In this document: positions 42,912 through 51,799 of the stretch, piece after piece
Position numbering within the stretch: the stretch's first letter is position 1
Layout: every line of letters begins with the position of its first letter
From: an uncultured Lachnospiraceae bacterium
GTDB taxonomy: Bacteria > Bacillota > Clostridia > Lachnospirales > Lachnospiraceae
Direction of reading: 5' to 3'
DNA: 64,000 bases
Assembly: GCA_947177165.1 (NCBI GenBank)
Contig: CAMWTP010000031.1
Coordinates: forward strand, 1-64,000
Position numbers and translations under genes: made by a program
The notes under the pieces: generated by a model
Databases searched by the model: none
Told to the model about the DNA's origin: nothing
The model's input: the letters and a program-made list of their open reading frames with translations, nothing else

Positions 42912-42945
42912 ACATGCCCTACAGCGCACCAGCTGTAGGGCATGT
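42912..42945 (-). terminator. Intrinsic terminator of the kinase-NACHT/lipoprotein transcript
   Basis: ACATGCCCTACAGC (42912-42925) and GCTGTAGGGCATGT (42932-42945) form a perfect 14-bp stem followed on the minus strand by TTTTTT. Confidence 0.92.
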
Positions 42946-43021
42946 ACAATCTTCTCTTATTCTTCATAAAAACTCTTCAAAAATATTCTGCGCTAATTAC
43001 ATGCGTTATTCCTTATCGGTA

Positions 43022-44311
43022 CTACTGCCAGATATACCAAACCGGTGCAAAAGTTACATCCTCTCCACTAAAAAATATGGCTGCAGTATCATCCTCACAA
43101 TCAATCTTCACATTGTAATCCGGCATACGAATATACCACGAACCGCTGTCTTCCGACTTCCACGCATCAAGCGCATAATTTTTTGCGATGTCTATGTAAT
43201 CTGCAATCTCCTCATCTGTCACATTCTCAACCTTCATATACATCCCATAGCTGGCATCCTCCAAAACGTCTCCTGATTCGGGATAAGCGACGCTGCCATC
43301 CTCGCCAGTGATAACACTTAAATATCCTGCTGTATGCGGGCTGTACCATGTGGGAAAGGGCAGCAGTTCCGGCACATTGACCATTGTGTGGACAGACGCT
43401 GACAGCGCTTCCAGATCCTCGTTTTCGATCATTTGTGTCATTTGGTACAGCGCCGCTTCCGCCCTGGAAACCAACTCTGACTGCCGCAAAACCGTGCTTT
43501 CATACACGTCCATACATGCACTCGCCGCAGCTTCCAGTTCCGTTTCTGACGCGAGCCATTCCGTGCATTCGGACGTCAGCACCGGATAGTTTTCTTTCAT
43601 AGAAGACCAGTAAGTTTGTGAATCCGCATAATCTCCCAGCGTAAGCAATAGATAGTTTGTCTCGATGCAGGCATACTTACTCATAATGAAGACAGACTCC
43701 CTCTCTGTCGATACCTGCTCCCTCAGATCTTCTATCAGGTTTTCAAAATACACGTCATATTCCAGCCCTTCCAGCAGTTGATTGCGGATGATATTGTGCG
43801 CCTGGTCCAGATAAACTGGCACAGACATAAATTCTACTGTCTGATAGCTCGTGTCAACTCCGGCCTCTGCCAAAATGAGGTACTCCTCTTGTGTCAAATC
43901 ATCCTCTGTCATAGAAAATTCTGTCATAGAAAGTTCTGTCATAGAAAGTTCTGTCAAATAACGGGCAGACGCAATACACGCAGTTCTTGCTTTGACAAGG
44001 TCATTCCAATCGCCGCTCTCCAGATAACCCTCCACATAGTCCAGCGCCCAAAGCTCGCTGGCATACATCTTCTCTAAAACATCCATATAGTCAGACCACA
44101 CTGTCAGCAAATGCTGCGCTGCCTGTTCAATTTCCGCGCTGTCTGCCGGAGCATGATCCGCCTCATCCTGCTGCTCTATGCTCTCCACAACCTGGTCCGC
44201 AGCCTGATCCTGGTGGGAACTGCTCTGCGATGCTCCACACCCGGCAATCTGTGTGGATAGCAGCCCTACTGTCATCAGCGCAAGTACGCCAATGTTATCT
44301 TTTCTTATCAT
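43022..44311 (-). CDS. Hypothetical lipoprotein downstream of the kinase-NACHT gene
   Basis: This secreted lipoprotein has 429 residues. A signal peptide (VLALMTVGLLSTQIAGC) gives a lipobox Cys near residue 25. The body is largely helical with many Asp/Glu, followed by a C-terminal domain containing GYLSVITGEDGSVAYPESGD and SWYIRMPDYNVKIDCEDD. A 15-bp unit repeated three times near 43906-43950 encodes LSMTE-type pentapeptides. ATG 44311 comes right at the stop of the kinase-NACHT gene, indicating coupling. It may serve as an extracytoplasmic sensor for the membrane-spanning kinase; that is inference. Confidence 0.82.
   Translation of the reverse strand: MIRKDNIGVLALMTVGLLSTQIAGCGASQSSSHQDQAADQVVESIEQQDEADHAPADSAEIEQAAQHLLTVWSDYMDVLEKMYASELWALDYVEGYLESGDWNDLVKARTACIASARYLTELSMTELSMTEFSMTEDDLTQEEYLILAEAGVDTSYQTVEFMSVPVYLDQAHNIIRNQLLEGLEYDVYFENLIEDLREQVSTERESVFIMSKYACIETNYLLLTLGDYADSQTYWSSMKENYPVLTSECTEWLASETELEAAASACMDVYESTVLRQSELVSRAEAALYQMTQMIENEDLEALSASVHTMVNVPELLPFPTWYSPHTAGYLSVITGEDGSVAYPESGDVLEDASYGMYMKVENVTDEEIADYIDIAKNYALDAWKSEDSGSWYIRMPDYNVKIDCEDDTAAIFFSGEDVTFAPVWYIWQ
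43906..43950. repeat. 15-bp tandem repeat, 3 units, in the lipoprotein gene
   Basis: The unit CTGTCATAGAAARTT occurs three times head to tail, with one A/G difference, and a partial fourth follows. It is in frame, so copy changes would add or remove five residues without breaking the gene. Confidence 0.9.
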
Positions 44312-44313
44312 GT

Positions 44314-47271
44314 TTATTCCTCCAAACCAGTAAATACTGTCATTAGTCCATTCTGTCTGCACTCCATCAAAGCCGCCTTTTGACTGGCTTTATAGATTTC
44401 AATATCCTCCACGGACTCTCTCGTCACTTCATTTTGCCTGGGAGCCAGGGCATACGTTTTCATATAGCGCACATACGCCTGCTGTTCCTCCGCGGAATCA
44501 CTCTGTTCCATCGCTGCCAGTTCCGGGGCAGCCACCATGTTATAGTATTTTCCGAGTACCCTGGCATCTGCATCCAGAAGCGCTTTCAACTTTTCCACAT
44601 ATGCCTCTCCGTCAAAAAATTCCCACGCACTGCTATCCTCCCGCGCCTGGAGCAGAATGTTCAAATAATTCGTATATTCCTTCGCCCGCTCTTCGGGCAG
44701 GGCTGTCAGCGCCAGATAGGCTTCCTCTGCAAGAGGCTGCTCCGACCACGGCATCACCTCGCCGGATTGATACAGCAGCTCCAGATATCCCGCAGCCAGT
44801 CCCGGCCTGACAGAACTTGTGGTCTCCAGCGCATTTTTACAGTTGTATACCGCCCTGTCGTAGGCGTCGCTGCTGTCCGGCCTCTCCTGCATGCAGACAA
44901 GAAGTTCCGAGAAATGTTCGTACTGGTTCGCACAGCTGATATACGCCGCAAATGCCGCATTCAGCACGTTCTCCGAAGCAGCTTCCTCATAGTGCACTTT
45001 CACCGCTTCCTCCACGGGCGCGAAATAGGGAAGATAAACCAACTGATACAGGCCGGCGAAGCAGACTGTACAGAGTACCGCTGCCAGAAACGCCTTGACA
45101 CGCACATAGCAGACAAATTTCCTGTCAAATGCCCCCTGTATCCCGACCAGATAATCCTCAATCAGCTGATGGGATATCCGGTATCTCCCCTGCTCGTCGC
45201 GCACAAGCATCCCAAGCTTACGCCAGAGAATGCCGTGTACCATCAGCCCATACCACGCCTCCGCATCCGCCGTCTCACCGCGAATATCGGCCATATGCCC
45301 AATCCACTGGGGAAATATCCTTGTCATCTCCCGCGTTCTCATGCGCCGATAGCATTTTTCCAGAACTGGCAGCATATCTCTGGCAGACACTGCGCAGCTT
45401 TTTGTCTGCATCAGCTTTGCAAGCTCCGGCAGCACATAAAAGAGCGCAGCCTCGATCTGCCAGCGTTCTTTTTCCTCCTCCGGAAGCGCTCTGGCTTCCT
45501 TGGCACACATGGCCGTAAAATATTTATCCAGCAGCTGTTCCTGTGACTGAATCGTATCCTGTCTGTCCTGATTCAGCACGGTTGTGATATATATGGAAAG
45601 CATCATCGGCGAGCGCAAAAGCTCCCACAATGCGCCCTGCTCCGGTGCCAGAACACCACTTTCCCCGAGAATCTTCGCGACTTCGGGCTGCCCGAGCGGT
45701 CTCAGCCGGATTCTCTGAAACGGAATCTCATCCACATCACTCCGCCCAGCCAGAAGGATACGGACGCCCGGCATCCTGGACAGCTCCAATATTTCCCGCA
45801 GAAGTTCACCCGCATCACCATGAATCTCATTCAGACCATCCAGAAGGAGGAGCAGTTTCGGCCGTTCTCCTTTTCTTGTGTGCATGGGTGTAGCCAGCAG
45901 CTGAATCAGCTCATGTCTTGCCATTTCAATACTTTCTGTGCCTGGCTTAAACCGCAATCCTTCCAGAATCAAATCCTTTATGTAGGATTCCTTTCCCCTG
46001 GGATATCCGTAGAGCGACAGATAGGTAACTGCCGGCTCCGTACCATTGTATTTTGCCGGCTGCAGATATGCCGCTCTCATCAGGGCTGTCGTCTTTCCCG
46101 CACCGCCGCTTCCCAGAAGAAATGCAGAGACACCCCCGGGGGACACCATCTGCTGCACAAGTGCGTCAAGCGCAATCATTTCCCCGCAGTCCGTTTCTCC
46201 TAAAATGGGATACAGCTTTTCCTCCTGTCTGATATATTCCAAAGCGGGATTCAGGCGGACTGCCCGGGAAATGTTGGCGCGCCCCGTCTCCCATAGCGCG
46301 GGATGTGTGATTCCTTTTCCTTCAATGCGGTCCTGCAGTTCTTCCAGATCCGTCCGCATCTGTTCCGCTGTCTGATATCGCTTCGACACCAGAACCGCAA
46401 GGCCGCGTTTTAATATTTTCCGAACCATGCTGCGGACTGTTTCCGGCACTGTGGCAAGACAGGGCACATCCGCGATCTCTGGAACCTGTCCGCGGACAGT
46501 CTGCAGAACAGACAGATTTTGTCCGGACAGCATCCGGTAAAATACAGCAGTCAAGGCATACAGATCTGCCGGATACCCAATCGCGGAAATCTTTCCAGCA
46601 CGGATTTCCGGAGCCGTAAACCCTTCCTTTTCACTGTAGTACACAGACTCTCCCTGCCTGATTTCCTGCAGCGTGTGCACACTGTTATAATCAATCAGAG
46701 AGATGCGCTCCTTCCTCCCATCACCAATCAGTAAAATATTGTCAGGACTGATATCCAGATGCAGAAACCCCGAACGGTGAAAGGTTTCCAGCACATCGAG
46801 TATGCCAAGCATCCGGTGTACATGGACGGACAGTGATACATCCGACAGCTTCGTCCTCTCCAATTCCCTGTCAAGACTTCTGCCGCCCGAAAATCCGAGG
46901 ACGGAGTACAAAGTCTGGTGCAGCGGGAATGTGTTGATATTGGCGCCGATATCTTCTGGCGACTCCCCCAATAATTTCAGATGCACCTCATTTCCGCGGT
47001 TAAAACTCAAACGGTGCAGATCCATTGTCGCCGCGGCATCCGCCGTACAGCAGATATCGCCTTCCGAATCCCGATAAATATGTCCCTGCTGTTCACACGG
47101 AAACAATTCTTTAATCAAAACCTTGTGCCGCAGATTCCGCAGCTGTTCGTCCGGATATGTCCCCAGATATACAATGGCGTTGGAACCTTTTCCCACCAAC
47201 GAATCAACCTGACATGCCATCCCAGGAAACAGAAGCTCTGTCCCCTGAGCTAATACGATTCTATTATCCAT
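44314..47271 (-). CDS. Protein kinase-NACHT NTPase-membrane fusion protein
   Basis: This is a 985-residue multidomain protein. Residues 20-310 form a eukaryotic-type Ser/Thr kinase: Gly-rich loop VGKGSNAIVY (26-35), Lys54, catalytic loop FLHLDISPDNILL (HLD in place of HRD, Asp173), DYN196 in place of DFG, and APEI. Residues 375-715 form a NACHT/STAND NTPase: Walker A LLGSGGAGKTT (385-395), Walker B LLLLLDGLNEI (473-483), AGRSD, and a C-terminal winged-helix region with ISHQLIEDYLVG. A transmembrane segment (728-748) precedes about 235 helical residues, probably outside. ATG 47271 follows GAGG; the upstream TTG has no site. It is coupled to the lipoprotein gene. Confidence 0.88.
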   Translation of the reverse strand: MDNRIVLAQGTELLFPGMACQVDSLVGKGSNAIVYLGTYPDEQLRNLRHKVLIKELFPCEQQGHIYRDSEGDICCTADAAATMDLHRLSFNRGNEVHLKLLGESPEDIGANINTFPLHQTLYSVLGFSGGRSLDRELERTKLSDVSLSVHVHRMLGILDVLETFHRSGFLHLDISPDNILLIGDGRKERISLIDYNSVHTLQEIRQGESVYYSEKEGFTAPEIRAGKISAIGYPADLYALTAVFYRMLSGQNLSVLQTVRGQVPEIADVPCLATVPETVRSMVRKILKRGLAVLVSKRYQTAEQMRTDLEELQDRIEGKGITHPALWETGRANISRAVRLNPALEYIRQEEKLYPILGETDCGEMIALDALVQQMVSPGGVSAFLLGSGGAGKTTALMRAAYLQPAKYNGTEPAVTYLSLYGYPRGKESYIKDLILEGLRFKPGTESIEMARHELIQLLATPMHTRKGERPKLLLLLDGLNEIHGDAGELLREILELSRMPGVRILLAGRSDVDEIPFQRIRLRPLGQPEVAKILGESGVLAPEQGALWELLRSPMMLSIYITTVLNQDRQDTIQSQEQLLDKYFTAMCAKEARALPEEEKERWQIEAALFYVLPELAKLMQTKSCAVSARDMLPVLEKCYRRMRTREMTRIFPQWIGHMADIRGETADAEAWYGLMVHGILWRKLGMLVRDEQGRYRISHQLIEDYLVGIQGAFDRKFVCYVRVKAFLAAVLCTVCFAGLYQLVYLPYFAPVEEAVKVHYEEAASENVLNAAFAAYISCANQYEHFSELLVCMQERPDSSDAYDRAVYNCKNALETTSSVRPGLAAGYLELLYQSGEVMPWSEQPLAEEAYLALTALPEERAKEYTNYLNILLQAREDSSAWEFFDGEAYVEKLKALLDADARVLGKYYNMVAAPELAAMEQSDSAEEQQAYVRYMKTYALAPRQNEVTRESVEDIEIYKASQKAALMECRQNGLMTVFTGLEE

Positions 47272-47421
47272 CCTCTGCACCTCATCTTCCAAATCCGGCC
47301 TGACCGCAAAAGCGTACTCCGCTTCTGCTGTTCCTCCAGCCCTATGCCTTTATTCAGACAATATCACACCGGATTTGGGGGACTTGCAATCTGTTTCCGC
47401 GAACCCATTCCGACACCCATA

Positions 47422-48642
47422 TCACTTATTTTTGTCGTTCTCCTGCTCCTCCTTAGGCGGCCGTTCGCCAAACATTTCTTTAAAAACCGTTCTCATACGA
47501 ATATTCATATCAAACATGTCCACCGCACAAATGCAGTACAATATCAGCCAGTCAAACGGCGAACGCGGGTCCAGCGGCATAAAACCGCATTGGAGCAGCA
47601 AATCATTCAGGCATTGATACAATGTCTCAAAAATCTCTTCCTTTGACAAGGCATAATCCTCGTCCTCATCCTCCGGTTCCTGCTCTGTCGCAAGAAACAA
47701 CAAAATCAGCACTTTCCGTGTCACATCGGCCTTTCTGGATTTCATCTTTGAGATTGTCGTTTCATCCGGCCAGCTCCTGCTTACTTCTTCCTGAATCACA
47801 GTAAAGACAAGCCGCTCCTCCTCGGAACGCGGACTTTTCTTATCTTTCTTCTTGTCAGCCTGTATCAGCCCCTTGGCATACAGCACATTTTTCTCATATA
47901 GATACTCCCTCAATATGTCACGGATCGTCAGTTCTTCCCTCATCAGTTCTTCCTTCTCAAACAGCCCGGCGTTCTCCTCCCCCTCATCAGGCAGCGGATT
48001 TTCGAGCGCTTTCATCATCTCCATAAAGAGCCTGTACGCGTTGTTGTGATAACGCCCAAGTCTCGACACCGCCCCTGTCAGGTAATCGATAAGCTCTTCC
48101 CTTGTGCGAAGCGCTGTGACTTCCGAGCGGATAAGCGGCGTAAAACTGTTCTCCGCAGGCGTTCCTGACTCTGTCACGCCAGAGAGAATTCCTGCCATCT
48201 CATCGTTTAATTTCTGCGCTTCAGAATAATCCATTCCCTGCTTTAGGGCAAAGATATACACAATCTCATCCGGATTTCTCCAGTGCAGTCCCTCCTCGGA
48301 GATGAGTGCTACAAGCGCGTCTGCCTCCTCCACGGACAATTTCAATATAAAACAAAGCTCAATTGCATCCTTTTTCCGCAGTGTCTGATTTTTGGGATTA
48401 TTCAGCCATCCGCGCACACGCCGTTCTACCGATTCTTTGTTCTGATTTGCGTGATTCTGCATCAATCCCTGCACCAGGGTGCTCTTTAGCTCCTGCCCAT
48501 GAGAAAACCGCTCCAGCTTTTCCCGAAGGGTACGCATCTTTGCCTCTCTTTCCAAAAAGTCAATCGCCTCTGAAGCGGTCATTGCGCGCGATATTGCCTG
48601 ATTATATAATTGTTGGGATACAACGGTCATTTTGTTGTCCAT
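47422..48642 (-). CDS. Helical protein upstream of the kinase-NACHT gene
   Basis: This soluble protein has 406 residues and is mostly helical. Residues about 65-115 (ESVERRVRGWLNNPKNQTLRK ... CFILKLSVEEADALV) look like a helix-turn-helix or XRE-like domain. The centre (LITGAVSRLGRYHNN-type, RDILREYLYEK) and the acidic C-terminal part give no known motif. It leads the second transcript of unit A, behind its own promoter, and probably regulates or scaffolds the kinase-NACHT protein. No family name can be given. Confidence 0.75.
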   Translation of the reverse strand: MDNKMTVVSQQLYNQAISRAMTASEAIDFLEREAKMRTLREKLERFSHGQELKSTLVQGLMQNHANQNKESVERRVRGWLNNPKNQTLRKKDAIELCFILKLSVEEADALVALISEEGLHWRNPDEIVYIFALKQGMDYSEAQKLNDEMAGILSGVTESGTPAENSFTPLIRSEVTALRTREELIDYLTGAVSRLGRYHNNAYRLFMEMMKALENPLPDEGEENAGLFEKEELMREELTIRDILREYLYEKNVLYAKGLIQADKKKDKKSPRSEEERLVFTVIQEEVSRSWPDETTISKMKSRKADVTRKVLILLFLATEQEPEDEDEDYALSKEEIFETLYQCLNDLLLQCGFMPLDPRSPFDWLILYCICAVDMFDMNIRMRTVFKEMFGERPPKEEQENDKNK

Positions 48643-48707
48643 TTCCTGTCAACTCCTATCTGTCTGCTGCCTTTCTCCGGCCTCTCATCTATCCTTTTTA
48701 TAGGCCC

Positions 48708-48736
48708 ATTATATCCTTTTGCACTGGAATCCACAA
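48708..48736 (-). promoter_or_regulatory. Promoter of the kinase-NACHT transcript
   Basis: On the minus strand TTGTGG (48731-48736), 17 nt, then a perfect TATAAT (48708-48713). It sits between the terminator at 48777 and the 406-aa gene, giving this half of unit A its own start. Confidence 0.65.
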
Positions 48737-48776
48737 GAACCAATCGCCTTTTTCGACGTATTTTTATTCATATAAA

Positions 48777-48826
48777 ATTCCGGTATAAGTCTCAGCTATT
48801 GGCACCGCATACTTATACCGGAATCT
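48777..48826 (-). terminator. Sequence-conserved terminator, copy 1
   Basis: On the minus strand GATTCCGGTATAAGT pairs with ACTTATACCGGAAT and is followed by TTTTAT. The loop GCCAATAGCTGAGACT is nearly identical to that of a second terminator at 54107-54156, so the pair forms a repeat family. Confidence 0.85.
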
Positions 48827-48840
48827 ATCGTAAATACCCT

Positions 48841-49785
48841 TTATCCTTTCTTTTTATTTATTTTGCATTTTCTTTCTACAGTGAAAGACAGCTTCAAAAC
48901 TATTTTCTGAATAAAATGTATCAGAATTATGGTAATAACCGCGGCAGCACACAGCAATATCTGTTCGTTTTCGCCAGAAAGACCATACTGATGCCCATTA
49001 TAGTAAAACGAACCGTTGTTTTTCTCGATATCAGAAACAATCGTATGAATGTCTTCCTGCATTCTGTCAATATCATTGTAAGCTTCTACTGGTACCTGCT
49101 CTCTTAAATATTCACTATAAGAATCATAATAATTGTCATTGTAATAAGTTACATAAACTCCGTCACAAGCCAAAAAATAAATCAAAAAACCCGCTGCTCC
49201 CCATGCAATACTTAATACGATAGCCGCAAAAATATTTGAATCCCTGCGCTTCTTTAGCCAAAAGGCAGCACATATTGATATAATCATTGAAGAAACTGGC
49301 ATATACCTGATATCCATCTCGTCTGCAAGATAAAAAACAAGAAACGACGCACCCCATACCAGTATCCCAAAAATCACGAGCATTGCTATCGTCTTCAGCC
49401 TGCTCCCTCGATTTTCTTCCTGCTTCCTCCTATCTTCCTCATCAACATGGTTTATTTCCCATGTTATGGTCTCTAAATTTACACCCAGTGCCGCCACAAA
49501 GCACCGAATCGCAAACCCTGCAGCCTCATCTGCCATATGTGCTGTTTTTCTCAGCCTTTGTTCTGCCATTGCCACTGTATCTGCTGTGACGGGGCTGGCT
49601 GTGACAAGCGGCAGAAACGCATCAGCTTCTATGGCATTCCTAATCACGATCCTCTCATCCTTATATTCCTGCTCTGGAAGGAGATCCAAAACAGCTGCTT
49701 TGAAGTTGTTCTGTCTTTTGACGATTTCAATCCCGTATATGTCAAAGATCTGCATTAAAACCTGTGTGACTTTCTGACTGTCCAT
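48841..49785 (-). CDS. Membrane protein with shared N-terminal helical domain
   Basis: The product has 314 residues. The N-terminal ~110 residues (QKVTQVLMQIFDIYG, ERIVIRNAIEADAFL, AAGFAIRCFVAALGV) share a pattern with the neighbour at 49875-50702. Four or five hydrophobic segments follow: TIAMLVIFGILVWGASFLVFY, MPVSSMIISICAAFW, FAAIVLSIAWGAAGFLIYF and, at the C-terminus, ILLCAAAVITIILIHFI. An extracytoplasmic loop lies between the last two. ATG with AGGAG upstream. It ends the TerY-P-like transcript before a terminator. It is likely the membrane anchor of that module. Confidence 0.8.
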   Translation of the reverse strand: MDSQKVTQVLMQIFDIYGIEIVKRQNNFKAAVLDLLPEQEYKDERIVIRNAIEADAFLPLVTASPVTADTVAMAEQRLRKTAHMADEAAGFAIRCFVAALGVNLETITWEINHVDEEDRRKQEENRGSRLKTIAMLVIFGILVWGASFLVFYLADEMDIRYMPVSSMIISICAAFWLKKRRDSNIFAAIVLSIAWGAAGFLIYFLACDGVYVTYYNDNYYDSYSEYLREQVPVEAYNDIDRMQEDIHTIVSDIEKNNGSFYYNGHQYGLSGENEQILLCAAAVITIILIHFIQKIVLKLSFTVERKCKINKKKG

Positions 49786-49874
49786 CTCAATATTCTCCTA
49801 CTCTTTGCACATGACATTTATTTTGAGACTTTTTCAATCTTCCCTCTCAGTTTCTTTCCTTTTTCCTGGCTGAA

Positions 49875-50702
49875 TTATCGTTTTACTTCATTCATTATAA
49901 TATTCAACGCATTGTTTTTATCTGACTTATTTTTAAATCCAAATGAATAATATCCAGACTCTATGTATATAAATACGCATCTATGTTTAATCCTCAATCC
50001 TAAGATGTATGATACAACTCCAATGAAACAGGCTAAAACCCCTACCAGAATACCACCAAGGGCTATTACGATAGGCGCGCCAATAATATAAACTATGCCT
50101 GCAATCATAAAAAACCATGCTCCACAATTTTGATTAATATTGGATATCTCATCATAGCGAATCTCGATCTGCTGCCTTTTCATGTACTGGTTAAAAACGA
50201 GTCTGTCTTTATACAAACACAGCTTTCCTTCTTTTCCGCCCTTATTTCTGCACTCTGTCTCAAAGATACTATGATCTTCTTTGGGCTGCTCCTTCCCGCC
50301 CGTTTTTTGTGTCTGCACGATATTTTCCTGCTGCCCCGTACCTATATTCTCCTGTTGAAGCTTCTGTACATTTTTTTTCATTAGCAAGTCCGGATTCTGT
50401 CCCCGTGCTGCCATGATGCACTGCACCACAAACCATGCATCCTCCCTGGGTAGATGCCCCTCCTGTCCAATCCGTTCCACTGCCCTTAACGCCGCATCAA
50501 CATCAGTCTCCATCCCGGTGAAAAATTTCCAGAAAAAGCCTGAATCCATAGCATGCCTTAAAACTATCTGTTCCTCCGGATAATGCAGGTCATCCAGCAA
50601 ATCACAGACTGCATTCCGCATTCCCGCGCGATCCTGTATGCTCCCGTTCTGATAGCTGCCAAATATTTCCTCAAGCACCTGTGCAACCTTTCTTCTGTCC
50701 AC
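49875..50702 (-). CDS. Membrane-associated protein with shared N-terminal helical domain
   Basis: The product has 275 residues. The first ~105 residues (RKVAQVLEEIFGSYQ, EQIVLRHAMDSGFFW, DAWFVVQCIMAARGQN) are paralogous to the next gene's N-terminus. A Gln-rich linker leads to a PH-like C-terminal part (GGKEGKLCLYKDRLVFNQYM) with a hydrophobic pair (IAGIVYIIGAPIVIALGGILVGVLACFIGVVSYILG by position 195-230). The start is GTG with GGAG 12 nt upstream, a weak spacing. It follows PP2C closely. The shared domain probably docks both proteins to a common partner. Confidence 0.75.
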   Translation of the reverse strand: MDRRKVAQVLEEIFGSYQNGSIQDRAGMRNAVCDLLDDLHYPEEQIVLRHAMDSGFFWKFFTGMETDVDAALRAVERIGQEGHLPREDAWFVVQCIMAARGQNPDLLMKKNVQKLQQENIGTGQQENIVQTQKTGGKEQPKEDHSIFETECRNKGGKEGKLCLYKDRLVFNQYMKRQQIEIRYDEISNINQNCGAWFFMIAGIVYIIGAPIVIALGGILVGVLACFIGVVSYILGLRIKHRCVFIYIESGYYSFGFKNKSDKNNALNIIMNEVKR

Positions 50703-50720
50703 GTTCCGCCATTTCTCCTT

Positions 50721-51782
50721 TCATCGTCTTATCGAAGCTGCGCTATCCGAAACAGCACCATCCGCCTGCTCCCTTGCGGCAGACTGCATCCCTGTTTCCC
50801 TGCATTCTGTTTCTTTTTGCTCTGTCTTTCTCTGCTCCGCTTCTCTTTGCTCTGTCTCCTTTCTCTCCGATTCTCTTTTTTCCGCCTCCCTTTTTTCTGC
50901 TTCTGCAATTCTTGCCTTCTCTTTCTCCGGATCAAAATCCTTGACGATACGCAGTTCCGCAACTGCATTCATGTCAAATATGGCGGCAATGGACACATCG
51001 TCGCCGCTCCCCTTTGCGGAAAGCCTCGGCAGATAGTCCTCCAGATCCTTCTTCGCCTCATCAAAATCAGTCGTCCCAAACGAATACACAATCGTCCTGT
51101 ACAATCCATACAGCTGTTCGTCATTACTGAAACTGTCATCTGTTCCATCCGATCCCACAAATATGGCGGCTGGAAGCTTCTGGGAATAGCGGTGCCGGAA
51201 ATTTGCCAGCGCATCGATGTCGCATATCGATGTCGTTGCATTCAGAAAGCATTTATCATTTCGGGGAATCGGTTTTCCAAACTGACTTTCCCTGGTGACG
51301 GCAACGCATTTGCCATCGCCGATCTGCAGCCCGAACCAATAGTCCTCTGTCATTGCAACGGCGATCAGCGTCGTCCCATAGGCACCCTCTATCTCGCCCT
51401 CCTCATATTTCTTCCGGGCCTTGCTGGAAACATCCTTCAATTCCTCGTCCGTAAATGGATGGTCATCAAAGTGCTGCCTCACCGACCTGCCCCATCCAGA
51501 AATAATGCTTGCCTCCAACCGCATCAGACGTTCGTCGGCATTTTCATTCAAAACCTCCGCTTTTGTATCCTTTATAAAGGTTATGATATTTTTTTTTGCC
51601 ACCTCGCAAGCTATTTTTGACCCTATACCGCTTCTGACATAGTCATCCCCGCCATGTCCGTCACACACGATTGCGATTGCACATGTATCGTCGCAGTAAC
51701 TGCCCGAATAATCCTGACATTCTTTGTTCTTCCTGATATGACTGGCACCTTGGGCTGAGGAATAAAACACTCTTAAGTCCAA
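50721..51782 (-). CDS. PP2C family Ser/Thr phosphatase (TerY-P-like triad)
   Basis: This metal-dependent phosphatase is expected to reverse phosphorylation by the neighbouring kinase. It has about 353 residues. The PP2C motifs are intact: NKECQDYSG, IAIVCDGHGG, GTTLIAVAM, GDGKCVAVT, VGSDGTDDSF and GSGDDVSIAA. From about residue 275 a Glu/Arg/Lys-rich quasi-repeat (units like REAEQRKTEQKETE) forms a long coiled tail. TTG 51782 has AAGGGGG about 8 nt upstream; the GTG at 51806 overlaps vWA and has no site. It is flanked by vWA and the 275-aa protein. Confidence 0.9.
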   Translation of the reverse strand: MDLRVFYSSAQGASHIRKNKECQDYSGSYCDDTCAIAIVCDGHGGDDYVRSGIGSKIACEVAKKNIITFIKDTKAEVLNENADERLMRLEASIISGWGRSVRQHFDDHPFTDEELKDVSSKARKKYEEGEIEGAYGTTLIAVAMTEDYWFGLQIGDGKCVAVTRESQFGKPIPRNDKCFLNATTSICDIDALANFRHRYSQKLPAAIFVGSDGTDDSFSNDEQLYGLYRTIVYSFGTTDFDEAKKDLEDYLPRLSAKGSGDDVSIAAIFDMNAVAELRIVKDFDPEKEKARIAEAEKREAEKRESERKETEQREAEQRKTEQKETECRETGMQSAAREQADGAVSDSAASIRR

Positions 51783-51799
51783 GGCATCCACCCCCTTCC

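Noticed and set aside
44380-45546. 388-codon plus-strand frame
   Set aside because: Antisense to the kinase-NACHT gene, whose domains are clear; shadow rich in His, Arg and Pro.
50583-51620. 345-codon plus-strand frame
   Set aside because: Antisense to PP2C, with Cys/Leu/Phe-rich low-complexity sequence from the charged tail's complement.
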